A stretch of 36,034 nt of DNA, taken from assembly GCA_964399625.1 (NCBI GenBank), contig CAYNSB010000038.1, positions 1-36,034 of the forward strand, given 5' to 3'. Every line of letters starts with the position of its first letter. The first letter of the stretch is position 1. The translations under genes were made by a program, and so were the position numbers. The notes beneath the pieces are model-generated. The model worked only from the letters and a program-made list of their open reading frames with translations. It was not told where the DNA came from and searched no databases. Below are positions 8,146-16,488 of the stretch, one piece after another. This stretch comes from CAYNSB01 sp964399625 (GTDB lineage Bacteria > Planctomycetota > Phycisphaerae > Phycisphaerales > UBA1924).

Positions 8146-10032
8146 ATGACGCACGAACTCTCCCGTCGTGATGCTCTGCGTGTCGTCGGCTCATTGGGCG
8201 TGGGTGCGCTGCTCGCGCCCCACGCTGGATGCACTACGACGCCCGGCTCCGCAGCCCCCACTCCCTCGGGCCCAGCGTCGGGTACCGGCGGCGCGGATCT
8301 TCCCCGGCGTGCCGCGGCTTTCCTCCGCGAGTACGAGACCCAATATCAACGCCTGTACACCGGCGCGCAGCAGGCCCAGTGGCAGTCCGTCACCGACGTC
8401 ACCGAAGCGCACACGCAGGCCTCTGTGGCGGCCGCCAAGCAGCTCAACCAGTTCGTCGGCGAGCGATCGCGTCTGGAAGCACTCCGCGAGTTCCGACGCA
8501 ACGCCTGGCGCCTTGACCCGCTGACCAATCGCCAGATCAACGCCGCGTACCTCCTGGCCGCGGACAACCCCGGGACCATCCCCGAACTTGTCGCTCAGCG
8601 CACCGAGGCCGAAGTCCGTCAGGCCGCGACGCAGGATGGCTACCGCTACAAGCTCCGCGATTCCGCCGGGCATGAGCGCGCCGTCTCCGCCAACGACATC
8701 GACGAGGTGCTCGTCAAATCGCGCAGCGAGTCCGAGCGATTGGCGGCGTGGACCGCGTCCAAGGAGATCGGGCGTGCGCTGCGCCCCGGGCTGCTCGAGC
8801 TGCGCCGGCTTCGCAACGCCTGCGCCAGAGAGATGGGGTACTCCTCCTTCTTCGATCTTCGCGTCTCGGCGTACAACATGAGCGTTGCGGAGCTCGCCTC
8901 GCTCGCCGAGACCGCGATGCGTCAGACGCGCCCGCTCTATGAGCACCTGCACTGCTTCGCCAAGCACACCATCGCCCAGCGCCTGGGCAAGCCCGTCCCG
9001 CGACGCATCCCAGCGCACTGGCTTCCCAATCGCTGGGGACAGGCGTGGCCCGGCCTCGAGGAGTCGGCGGATCTCGATCCGCTCTTCAAGTCGCGCTCGC
9101 CCGAGTGGATCGCACGCCAGGCCGAGGCGTTCTACGTGTCGATGGGCTTCCCGAAGCTCCCCGCGACCTTCTGGGAGCGCTCCGATCTTTGGGAGCTGGG
9201 CGCGGACTCAAAGCGCAAGAAGAACGCGCACGCCACCGCCTGGCACATCGACCTGGAGCAGGACGTGCGATCCCTCCAGAGCATCACCAGCGATGCGGAG
9301 TGGTTCACCACCGCGCACCACGAGCTCGGGCACATTTACTACTTCCTCTCGTACACCAACGCCGGCGCTCCGATCCTGCTCCGCGATGGCGCGAACCGCG
9401 CGTTCCACGAGGCGATCGGCGAGCTCATCGCTCTCGCGTGCACGCAGCGTCCATACCTCGCCCAGGTCGGCGTGCTTTCGCGCCAGGCGAGCGATGCGAT
9501 CGACCCTTCGCGCTGGCTGCTCGCGCAGGCGATGAGCGGGAGCAACATCGTCTTCCAGCCCTGGTCCTGGGGCGTCATGGCGGGATGGGAGCGCGATTTC
9601 TACGACCGCGACCTCCCCGTCGATCGTCTCAACGCCCGCTGGTGGGAACTCGCTCGCACGCACCAGGGCATCGACCCGCCGGGCGATCGCCCCGAAGATC
9701 TGTGCGACCCCGCGAGCAAGACGCACATCAACGACACCGCGGGGCAGTACTACGACTATGCGATCTGCTCCATGATCGTGTACCAGCTGCACATGCACAT
9801 CGCCAAGGACATCCTCAGGGAGGACCCCCACAACTGCAACTACTACGGGCGCAAGGACGTGGGCGAGTACCTCCGCTCGCTCCTCTCCCTCGGCGCCACA
9901 CGCGACTGGCGTGAGGTGCTCCGCGCGTACACGGGCGAGGACCTCTCGGCCCGCGCCATGCTCGAGTACTACCAGCCGCTCCTGCCCGTCATGGAGAAGG
10001 TCAACGCCGGGCGAGACGTGTCGTTCGCCTGA
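8146..10032 (+). CDS. M2 family zinc peptidase (ACE-like peptidyl-dipeptidase), exported
   Basis: A 628-residue metallopeptidase related to angiotensin-converting enzyme. M2 enzymes remove dipeptides from peptide C-termini; the bacterial substrate is unknown. The zinc site is visible as HHELGH (His392, Glu393, His396), with the third ligand Glu422 in RAFHEAIGE, the M2 signature spacing. Other M2 marks are WERDFYDRDLP and DNCNYYGRKDVGEYLRSLLSLG-like segments near the end. The N-terminus has a twin-arginine-like SRRDAL followed by a hydrophobic stretch and Cys28 in HAGCTTT, a weak lipobox, so it may be Tat-exported and/or lipidated. A -10-like TATGCT ends six bases before ATG, and no clear ribosome site is seen. 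A small LURP-one gene follows after 17 bases, probably in the same transcript. Confidence 0.93.
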   Translation: MTHELSRRDALRVVGSLGVGALLAPHAGCTTTPGSAAPTPSGPASGTGGADLPRRAAAFLREYETQYQRLYTGAQQAQWQSVTDVTEAHTQASVAAAKQLNQFVGERSRLEALREFRRNAWRLDPLTNRQINAAYLLAADNPGTIPELVAQRTEAEVRQAATQDGYRYKLRDSAGHERAVSANDIDEVLVKSRSESERLAAWTASKEIGRALRPGLLELRRLRNACAREMGYSSFFDLRVSAYNMSVAELASLAETAMRQTRPLYEHLHCFAKHTIAQRLGKPVPRRIPAHWLPNRWGQAWPGLEESADLDPLFKSRSPEWIARQAEAFYVSMGFPKLPATFWERSDLWELGADSKRKKNAHATAWHIDLEQDVRSLQSITSDAEWFTTAHHELGHIYYFLSYTNAGAPILLRDGANRAFHEAIGELIALACTQRPYLAQVGVLSRQASDAIDPSRWLLAQAMSGSNIVFQPWSWGVMAGWERDFYDRDLPVDRLNARWWELARTHQGIDPPGDRPEDLCDPASKTHINDTAGQYYDYAICSMIVYQLHMHIAKDILREDPHNCNYYGRKDVGEYLRSLLSLGATRDWREVLRAYTGEDLSARAMLEYYQPLLPVMEKVNAGRDVSFA

Positions 10033-10049
10033 GCCGCAAGGAGCCCCGC

Positions 10050-10655
10050 GTGAGCACGCCCGAGCAGTACACCATCAAGAAGCAGCTCCTGCGTATCTTC
10101 GGGCAGGGCTTCGAGATCGAGGACGCGAACGGCGCCATGGTCGGCTACGGCCGCCAGAAGGCCTTCCGCCTCCGCGAGGACCTGCGCGTCTTCACCGACA
10201 CCAACGAGACGAGCGAACTTCTGAGAATCGCCGGACGGAGCATCATCGACTTCGGCGCGACCTACGACGTGCTCACGCCCGAGGGGCACTCGCTCGGCTC
10301 GCTCCGGCGCAGGGGCGTGACCAGCACGCTCATCCGCGACTCATGGCTCATCTTCGATGCGGGCGGCGCTCAGATCGGCATGCTCCGCGAGGATTCGTCC
10401 GTGCTCGGGCTCGCGCGCCGCTTCCTGCCCCTGGGCAACCTGCTGTTCCCCGAGAAGTTCGAGGTGCACCGCACGGGGCCGAACGGCGATCCCGAGGGCG
10501 CACCCATCGCGACCATCCGCCAGCATTTCAACCTGCTCTTCTACCGCTTGGGCATCGCGATCCACGTGAAGGATGACCACTTCGACGACCTTCTGATCCT
10601 CGCGATGGCGTGCCTGATCGCCTCGATCGAGGGCCGTCAGAACAACTGGAACTAG
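10050..10655 (+). CDS. LURP-one-related / scramblase-like (tubby C-terminal-like fold) protein
   Basis: A 201-residue protein with the beta-strand pattern of the LURP-one/phospholipid-scramblase superfamily: YTIKKQLLRIFGQGFEIEDANG, then LREDLRVFTD, GRSIIDFGATYDVLTPEG and GSLRRRGVTSTLIRDSWLIFD. A C-terminal hydrophobic helix (DDLLILAMACLIAS) closes the barrel, as in tubby-like folds. GTG 10050 is chosen because AAGGAG (10038-10043) lies six bases upstream. Eukaryotic relatives bind membranes or phosphoinositides, but bacterial members have no settled role. Its position 17 bases after the M2 peptidase suggests co-transcription. No signal peptide is seen, so it is probably cytosolic or peripheral to the inner membrane. 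The fold assignment is by pattern and is fairly secure; the function is not assigned. Confidence 0.75.
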   Translation: MSTPEQYTIKKQLLRIFGQGFEIEDANGAMVGYGRQKAFRLREDLRVFTDTNETSELLRIAGRSIIDFGATYDVLTPEGHSLGSLRRRGVTSTLIRDSWLIFDAGGAQIGMLREDSSVLGLARRFLPLGNLLFPEKFEVHRTGPNGDPEGAPIATIRQHFNLLFYRLGIAIHVKDDHFDDLLILAMACLIASIEGRQNNWN

Positions 10656-10874
10656 ACCGGATCTGCAAGTCCGATAATTGCACTCGTTGCACATCGACTC
10701 AGCGCGGACGCGCAGTCGGCGGGGCAAACCGAAGATTCTGCGTTGAAATCAAACCGGTTTCTAGCAGGCGCAAACCTTTGCTGTTTATCCGCTTAGCAAC
10801 GCCCGTAGCGAATACGACGATTTTTCTTCGTGTGCGGGTGGCATCGCCCAATTCCTGTGGCATGTTCTCGTTGT
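10656..10874. other. Non-coding stretch before the structured RNA
   Basis: No gene is supported here. The stretch is clearly richer in A and T than its neighbours. It contains a perfect palindrome, AAACCGGTTT (10751-10760), a TTGCT/AGCAA dyad around 10779-10800, and a T-rich patch near 10822. These could be promoter or operator elements for the RNA that follows, but no clean -35/-10 pair is recognised. Confidence 0.4.
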
Positions 10875-11021
10875 CTTGTCTCTCTCTCCTCCTATGACCT
10901 GGCTGCGGGTGGAAACTCCGGTAGCTGGGTTCAACGAGGCCTGAAGCCTCGAACAAGTCGGTGTTGGATGGAGCAAGCGGCCCGCGTCACCCCAGGGGAG
11001 GTGCGGGCCGAATTGCTTTTT
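10875..11021 (+). ncRNA. Candidate structured RNA with intrinsic terminator, family not recognised
   Basis: Three helices follow one another. Helix 1 (10897-10930) pairs ACCTGGCTGC with GTAGCTGGGT through ten pairs including three G-U wobbles, and is capped by G-GAAA-C, a GNRA tetraloop. Helix 2 (10935-10951) is a perfect CGAGGC/GCCTCG stem with loop CTGAA. A terminator stem with T-run closes the RNA (10978-11021). A weaker outer stem can pair the pyrimidine tract at 10875-10887 with 10966-10977, which would make a three-way junction. It could be an independent small RNA, or a leader/attenuator of lptD, whose ATG is 88 bases beyond the T-run. It does not match the consensus motifs I know for 6S, SRP, RNase P, tmRNA or common riboswitches. 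Confidence 0.55.
10978..11021 (+). terminator. Intrinsic terminator at the end of the structured RNA
   Basis: An 8-bp stem, CGGCCCGC (10978-10985) and GCGGGCCG (11003-11010), is followed by AATTGCTTTTT (T-run 11017-11021). The nearest upstream gene ends 320 bases earlier, which argues that this terminates a non-coding transcript. Confidence 0.8.
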
Positions 11022-11108
11022 GCAGATGCCGCTCGGCCTCGCTCTGGGCGTGAGCTTGGGCAAACCACGGTTGTGAATCAGGTTAGCGGGCCGTAGCATC
11101 GGGCCCGC

Positions 11109-14100
11109 ATGGATGCGCCCCGCGCCCCCACACTTCAAGCCCACCGCCGCAGCGCGATCGGATCATGCGTGGTCGCGCTCAGCGCCACGGTGGTCGGATG
11201 CACGCTCGGGGTTGGGGCGAATCTCGTTCTGCTCCCGCTGCCAGCCGCCGCCCAATCCGCACTCCCGGCGCGAGATCCGCTCGACTTCACAGGCCGCACG
11301 TTCGCGGGAGTCCGTTTGCCAGTCGAGGCGACCGCTGGAGCGATCGACCTGAGAGCGGCACGCGCCTGGTCGTGGAGCGAATCGGAGCAGGTGCCCGGGG
11401 CATCGATGGGCGCGACGTGCCGGCGTGTGCTTCTTGATGGCGATGTGCGCGTGCGCCTGGGGATTTATTCCTTTGATGCCGTGCGTGCAACGCTCTGGCT
11501 CGAGCCGCTCGGCGCGGGTGGGGCCAACGGCTCACTGTGGCAGGTCTACGCCTATTTCGATCGGGTTTCGGCCCCGGCTGGCGACACCAGCGTGGCGTTC
11601 TCGGGGGACCGCCTGCCTGTCCAAGGCATCATCGAATTGCCCGCTCAGGCCGGAATCTCGATGCACGTCGATCGGCTGGCCCAGGAGCGGCCCAACGACC
11701 CGCTGGTCGCCGAAGGAGAGCGGGCCCTGGCTCGACGCCTGGGAGAGATCGTGGCTCCCGACTCGCACCCTCACACTCCGCTCGCCTCGCCCGATGAGCA
11801 ACTGGCACGGGGCGAGCGTGTTCCACCGATGGACGGCCGGGCACGCTCGGGGGCGATCGATCTGGCACCGGTCCGAGAGAGCGAGCGCGAGCTCGGGCCT
11901 GCCTCCACGAACGAGCCCATCTTCGCCAAGAGCGGCACATTCTCCTTCTCGGCTGGTCACGTGGAGGTCATCTCCGGCACGGACGACAACGCGATCGTGC
12001 TCACGGGCGCCGTGGCGGTTCAGTACTGGGATCGCGACAAGGACCGCACGCTGCAGCTCACGAGCGAGAAGGCGGTGATCTTTCTCGATCCGGGCCCGCT
12101 GAAGGATTTCTCGCGTCTGGACGCGGAGAGTGTGCGCGGGATCTACCTCGAGGGCGACGTCGTGGCGAACGACGGCGCGTTCAACCTTCGATCGCCGCGC
12201 GTGTACTACTCCGTGCGGGACAACCGCGCGACGATCCTCGACGCCGTGTTCTGGACGTACGACGAGCGCAAGGGCCTGCCGCTCTACGTGCGTGCCAAGT
12301 CCATCAGCCAGGAATCGGCGACCGAGTTTCGCGCCACGTCCGCACGCCTCACCAACACCGCTTTCTTCGAGCCGGACCTGTCGATCGGCGCCTCGACCGT
12401 CACCATCTCACGCGGCGTCGGACGCCGAGGCGATGAGCGCCTCTTCGTGGACGCACGGGACGTGACGATCCGCGCGGGCGACGTGCCCATCTTCTACTGG
12501 CCGCGCCTCAAGGGCGAGGCGGATCAGCCGCCGCTCAAGGACGTTCGATTCGAGAACAGCAACGGCTCCGGGCCGGCGATCAAGACCACGTGGAACACCA
12601 TCTCCCTCCTGGGCGGGCGGGCCGAGCGTGAGCTGCAGTCGGACCTTCTCCTCGACTGGTACCTCGAGCGCGGATTCGCCGCGGGCGCCAACACGCGCTG
12701 GTACGGCGAGAACAACGCCGGAAGCCTGTTCGTGTACGGGCTTCCCGACGATCGCGGCAAGGACGTCACGCCCACGGGCACGAAGAAGGATCGCGACGGC
12801 GAGTTCCGCGGCATCATCCTCGGGGAGCACCGGGCGCAGCTCGACGAGCACTGGATGTTGTTCGCCGAGGGCTCGTACATCTCCGATCCCACGTTCGTCG
12901 ACGGGTTCTTCTCGCCGCTCGCCCGCACGCGTCGCGAGTTCACCAGCTCGCTCTACGCCCGGCGTCTCGAGGAGAACACGGCCCTGACCGCGAACGTGCA
13001 GGGGTCCTTCAACCAGTTCATCCCCAACCAGTACCTGCTGCAATCGCCGGGATACGGCGTGGAGAAGACGCCCGAGGTCGTCTATCAGCGGTTCGCCGAC
13101 AGCCTGCTCGACGAGTACCCGGGACTGCTGACCTACTCGTCGGAGTATCGCGCCTCGTCGATGCGCCTGCGCATGGACCGCGTGCCCGCCGGCGATCGCG
13201 GCTTCCTCTCGCCGTTCCAGTCACAATCCGCGTTCGGCGTTCTCCCCGGGCAATCCATCGCCGACGCGCTCAAGGCCCGCGGGCTGAGCGAGCGTGAGGT
13301 TCAGCGCGTGGACACGCGCCACGAGCTGGACATGCCCCTCTCGGCGGGCCCCGTGAACATCACGCCGTTCGTCGCCGCGCGCGGAACCGCGTACTCCGAC
13401 GACTTCCACGAGTTCTCACCCCAGAACGACGACAAGGGACGCCTGTGGGCGGCCGGAGGCGTGACGGCTTCGACCGAACTCCAGCGGGTGTACAACGACG
13501 CTCATTCGCGCCTGTTTGATGTGCATCGCGTTCGGCACATCGTCCGCCCAAGCCTGTCGCTGTGGCACGCCGGCGCCAATATCGCCGCCGAGGACTTGCC
13601 CGTGTACGACCCCGAGGTCGAGTCGCTGCAGACGGGCACCGTCTGGCGGCTCGCGCTGGACCAGACCTTCCAGACCCAGCGCGGCGGGCCCGGGCGTTGG
13701 CGATCCGTGGACCTGCTCACCTGGAACACCGAGGTCGTGATCCCCTCGGGCGACACGGACAAGACGACGCCCATCGGCCGGTACTACGACGCCCGACCGG
13801 AGTACTCGGCGCTGGGGGATTCGTTCGTCCACACCGACGCCACGTGGCAGGCGACGGAGATCCTCGGCGTGGGCACCGACGCAGTGTTCGACTTTGGCAA
13901 GAACCAGCTCGCGCGCAGCTCCGTGGGCGTCACGCTCCAGCACGCGCCCGACTTCAACACGTACGCCGAACTGCGCTCCGTGGGCGCGTTGGACGAGTCC
14001 TTCTTCAATCTGGGCGCGAGTTACCAGATCACGCGCAAGTACACGTTCGCGACGGAGGCCTCGTACAACGCCGACAAGGGCGAGTTCCAGTCGATCAACT

Positions 14101-14273
14101 TTGAGGTCCGCCGGCGCTTCCCCAACGTGGTGCTGGGCGTGGGCATCAGTTACAACAACATCACGAGCCAGACAAGCTTTGGATTCGTGCTCCAGCCGCT
14201 GGGCATCGGCAATGGCAGCGTCCGCGCCAGCGAGGGCCCCGGCGGGGCCGCCCGGGGCTTCGGCGTGAACTGA
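11109..14273 (+). CDS. lptD: LPS-assembly protein LptD (outer-membrane barrel with LptA-like domain)
   Basis: LptD is the outer-membrane beta-barrel that inserts lipopolysaccharide into the outer leaflet. The protein has 1054 residues, longer than E. coli LptD. A long signal region (hydrophobic to about residue 49, LPLPAAAQS) precedes a Planctomycete-specific N-terminal segment. An LptA/OstA-like beta-jellyroll follows around residues 275-460 (VEVISGTDDNAIVLTGAVAVQY, VRGIYLEGDVVANDG, then the DVPIFYWPRL motif typical of LptD). The rest is barrel, with a Tyr/Phe-rich ending (FGFVLQPLG near the C-terminus). After the signal peptide there is only one Cys, so the disulfides of E. coli LptD cannot form. 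It converges on the lipoprotein gene, and no lptE is adjacent. Confidence 0.85.
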   Translation: MDAPRAPTLQAHRRSAIGSCVVALSATVVGCTLGVGANLVLLPLPAAAQSALPARDPLDFTGRTFAGVRLPVEATAGAIDLRAARAWSWSESEQVPGASMGATCRRVLLDGDVRVRLGIYSFDAVRATLWLEPLGAGGANGSLWQVYAYFDRVSAPAGDTSVAFSGDRLPVQGIIELPAQAGISMHVDRLAQERPNDPLVAEGERALARRLGEIVAPDSHPHTPLASPDEQLARGERVPPMDGRARSGAIDLAPVRESERELGPASTNEPIFAKSGTFSFSAGHVEVISGTDDNAIVLTGAVAVQYWDRDKDRTLQLTSEKAVIFLDPGPLKDFSRLDAESVRGIYLEGDVVANDGAFNLRSPRVYYSVRDNRATILDAVFWTYDERKGLPLYVRAKSISQESATEFRATSARLTNTAFFEPDLSIGASTVTISRGVGRRGDERLFVDARDVTIRAGDVPIFYWPRLKGEADQPPLKDVRFENSNGSGPAIKTTWNTISLLGGRAERELQSDLLLDWYLERGFAAGANTRWYGENNAGSLFVYGLPDDRGKDVTPTGTKKDRDGEFRGIILGEHRAQLDEHWMLFAEGSYISDPTFVDGFFSPLARTRREFTSSLYARRLEENTALTANVQGSFNQFIPNQYLLQSPGYGVEKTPEVVYQRFADSLLDEYPGLLTYSSEYRASSMRLRMDRVPAGDRGFLSPFQSQSAFGVLPGQSIADALKARGLSEREVQRVDTRHELDMPLSAGPVNITPFVAARGTAYSDDFHEFSPQNDDKGRLWAAGGVTASTELQRVYNDAHSRLFDVHRVRHIVRPSLSLWHAGANIAAEDLPVYDPEVESLQTGTVWRLALDQTFQTQRGGPGRWRSVDLLTWNTEVVIPSGDTDKTTPIGRYYDARPEYSALGDSFVHTDATWQATEILGVGTDAVFDFGKNQLARSSVGVTLQHAPDFNTYAELRSVGALDESFFNLGASYQITRKYTFATEASYNADKGEFQSINFEVRRRFPNVVLGVGISYNNITSQTSFGFVLQPLGIGNGSVRASEGPGGAARGFGVN

Positions 14274-14334
14274 GCCGCTCGGCCACGCTCTGCTCGAACG
14301 GACGTTTCAAAGGTCGCGCCGCCCGCGATCCCGT

Positions 14335-15258
14335 TCACCCGCCCTTGTCGCTCGATGGTGCGGGACCAGCGGGGGCCGCCGCCTTCTCGGCCTTGCGATC
14401 CTCTTCCATCGTCTTGCCGTACGCGATCGCGATCATCGCGGCAGGCAGGAACGCCTTGTCCCCGGCCAGGCGCGCCAGGTCATCGAGCCTCTTCGCCTTT
14501 CCGCTCACTACATCGTCGTTCAAATCATCGAAGAGGTTGGTCACCATGCCCATGACCTCGCCCAGCACCTGCCACCCCTCCTCGGACTTGGGCATCAAGC
14601 GGCTCATGGGCGGCACGCTCGTGGGCAGCACCACGTACCAGCGATCGCTCTCGCGCTTCATCGTCAGACCTACACCCAGCAGGGGCTTGGAATCCCACAG
14701 CACCGCCGCGGTGTCGTCCGTTACTTGCTTCACGCTCAGGCGTCCCTGCTGATCCTCCAAGAACGCGTACGGGTTCGCGAACAGGTCGCGGAACAGTCGA
14801 TTGAACTGCTCCTGCTGCTGGTCGTTGGGCGGCCCGCCGCGATCCGTGTCTCCCCCACCGCCGCGCGCGCCCCGACGCCTGGGCTGCGACCCCATCGACG
14901 ATCCCAGTCGCTGCACGAAGCTGGTCGCCTCGCCCTTCTTCGCGGCCTCTTCCGCATCCGCGCGGAGCTTCTCAATCTCTTCCGGGTATTGCTTGCGCAC
15001 GTTGTCGGCCAGACGCTGTAGCGAGGCGAGCACTTCGCCCGTGTCCTCGAGCAAGCGGCGCATCTGGGGCGAGTCCGCGTACACAAGCCCCGTCAAGGCT
15101 CGCGCGTTGCCATCCTTGACCATCTGCTTGGCCGACGCGAGCACCGCCTCGGGCGTGTCCTGGGCGTAGGTCTTGCGGCATCCCGACATGGGCCACGCAA
15201 GAACACACGCGAGCACGCACACCGCCAACACGCGCACCATTCCCAGTCCCTTCGCCAT
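14335..15258 (-). CDS. Lipoprotein, function unknown
   Basis: I do not recognise this protein family. The 307-residue product starts MAKGLGMVRVLAVCVLAC and has a good lipobox, PMSGC, so it should be lipidated at Cys28 and anchored in a membrane facing the periplasm. The start at 15258 is preferred over upstream Mets because GGAGA precedes it and the lipoprotein signal begins there. The mature part opens with a helical region (DTPEAVLASAKQMVKDGNAR), then a Lys/Glu-rich coiled stretch and an Arg/Gly-rich low-complexity linker (QPRRRGARGGGG). A mixed region with WYVVLPTSVPPM follows, and a long helix leads to a Lys/Ala-rich tail. It is divergent from thiS (126 bases apart) and convergent with lptD. 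Confidence 0.8.
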   Translation of the reverse strand: MAKGLGMVRVLAVCVLACVLAWPMSGCRKTYAQDTPEAVLASAKQMVKDGNARALTGLVYADSPQMRRLLEDTGEVLASLQRLADNVRKQYPEEIEKLRADAEEAAKKGEATSFVQRLGSSMGSQPRRRGARGGGGDTDRGGPPNDQQQEQFNRLFRDLFANPYAFLEDQQGRLSVKQVTDDTAAVLWDSKPLLGVGLTMKRESDRWYVVLPTSVPPMSRLMPKSEEGWQVLGEVMGMVTNLFDDLNDDVVSGKAKRLDDLARLAGDKAFLPAAMIAIAYGKTMEEDRKAEKAAAPAGPAPSSDKGG

Positions 15259-15384
15259 GCCCGGTTCTCCGCGGAGCGTCCGTCGCATTGTTGGGACTCC
15301 GGGGGCCCCGCGTTCAGCGCCCGGCCCCACGAGGAATATCCATGCCAAATCGCTCGTTCGGGGAGCGGTTTCCTACTATGGAGC

Positions 15385-15585
15385 ATGAAGATCGTCCTCA
15401 ACGGGGAGCCGCGCGACGTGCCCGCCGGAACGACCGTCGAAGGCCTGCTCCGCGAGTTGAACCTGGAGAAGCAGGCTTGCGCGGCGGAGGTCAACCGTCG
15501 GATCGTTCCCAAGCGTGAGCATCCGACCCGCGAGCTTCGCGAGGGCGATGCGGTGGAGCTGGTCACGCTCGTCGGTGGCGGGTGA
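15385..15585 (+). CDS. thiS: Sulfur carrier protein ThiS
   Basis: ThiS is a 66-residue ubiquitin-fold protein that carries sulfur as a C-terminal thiocarboxylate for making the thiazole ring of thiamine. The protein begins MKIVLNGEPRDVPAGTTVEGLL and ends VTLVGGG, giving the required C-terminal Gly-Gly. The central ACAAEVNRRIVPK is the usual strand-loop. A -10-like TACTAT lies at 15374-15379, only five bases before ATG, with GGAG between, so the leader is very short or absent. thiG follows after about 20 bases. No TPP riboswitch consensus is visible upstream. Confidence 0.95.
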   Translation: MKIVLNGEPRDVPAGTTVEGLLRELNLEKQACAAEVNRRIVPKREHPTRELREGDAVELVTLVGGG

Positions 15586-15606
15586 ACTCAGGAGCGAGTG
15601 GAGATC

Positions 15607-16488
15607 ATGTCGAACGTGAGTGAAACGCGCGGGCCCTCCGCGATCGAGAGCAAGCCGGACGGCGTTCCCGAGGGATCCTGGTCCATCGGCTCGCGTCGCT
15701 TCACCTCGCGACTGATCGTCGGCACGGGCAAGTACGCCGATCATGAGACGATGCGAGCCGCGTTGGAGTTGAGCGGGGCCGAAGTCGTGACGGTGGCCGT
15801 CCGCCGCGAACGCCTGTTCAACGCGCAGGGCAAGAGCCTCCTGGACTCCATCGACACCAAGCGGTACACGATCCTGCCCAACACCGCGGGGTGCTTCAGC
15901 GCGGACGACGCCGTTCGCGTGGCGCTGCTGGGGCGCGACATTCTTGAGCAGCTGGGCAACCCCGGCGCGAGCTGGGTCAAGCTCGAGGTCCTGGGCGACA
16001 AGAAAACGCTGCTCCCCGACCCGGCGGGCACACTCGAAGCGACACGCACACTCGTGAAGGAGGGCTTCGAGGTCCTCGCTTACACGAGCGACGATCCCAT
16101 CGCGGCCACACGCCTCAAGGAAGCGGGAGCGACGAGCGTGATGCCGGCGGGATCGCCCATCGGCAGCGGGCAGGGCGTGCTCAACCGGAACAACATCGTT
16201 CTGTGCCTGGAACTCCTCAAGAGCGGCGACGCTCGCTATCCCGTGATCGTGGACGCGGGCGTGGGCGCCGCGAGCGACGTGGCGATCGCGATGGAGCTGG
16301 GCGCGGACGGCGTGCTGCTCAACACCGCGATCGCGCACGCCAAGGACCCCGTGCGGATGGCCCGCGCGATGCGAGACGCGTGCAGGGCGGGACGCGACGG
16401 GTACCTCGCCGGGCGCATCCCCAAGCGCCTGTACGCGACCGCGAGCAGCCCCTGGGAAGGGACGATCTCGTACATTCCCGGCGAATGA
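15607..16488 (+). CDS. thiG: Thiazole synthase ThiG
   Basis: ThiG condenses 1-deoxyxylulose 5-phosphate, dehydroglycine or iminoglycine and ThiS-bound sulfur into the thiamine thiazole. The 293-residue TIM barrel shows SRLIVGTGKYADHETM at the start, EVVTVAVRRERL, and WVKLEVLGD with the Schiff-base Lys125. Phosphate-binding ends are MPAGSPIGSGQGV and VDAGVGAASDVAIAMELGADGVL. Two starts are possible, GTG 15598 and ATG 15607. ATG is preferred, as GTG would sit only three bases after AGGAG. The last four bases (ATGA, 16485-16488) overlap the hrpA start, which suggests translational coupling. Other thiamine genes (thiH/thiO, thiF) are not in the window. Confidence 0.96.
   Translation: MSNVSETRGPSAIESKPDGVPEGSWSIGSRRFTSRLIVGTGKYADHETMRAALELSGAEVVTVAVRRERLFNAQGKSLLDSIDTKRYTILPNTAGCFSADDAVRVALLGRDILEQLGNPGASWVKLEVLGDKKTLLPDPAGTLEATRTLVKEGFEVLAYTSDDPIAATRLKEAGATSVMPAGSPIGSGQGVLNRNNIVLCLELLKSGDARYPVIVDAGVGAASDVAIAMELGADGVLLNTAIAHAKDPVRMARAMRDACRAGRDGYLAGRIPKRLYATASSPWEGTISYIPGE

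Noticed and set aside
10897..10934. Resemblance of CCGGTAGCTGGGTT to the 3' part of a c-di-GMP-I (GEMM) riboswitch
   Set aside because: The rest of the GEMM core (GCAAAGCC-type loop and the first helix) is missing upstream. The match is a short coincidence.
10699..10956. Small minus-strand open frame across the structured RNA region
   Set aside because: No ribosome site, no recognisable domain, and it conflicts with the helices and the plus-strand terminator.
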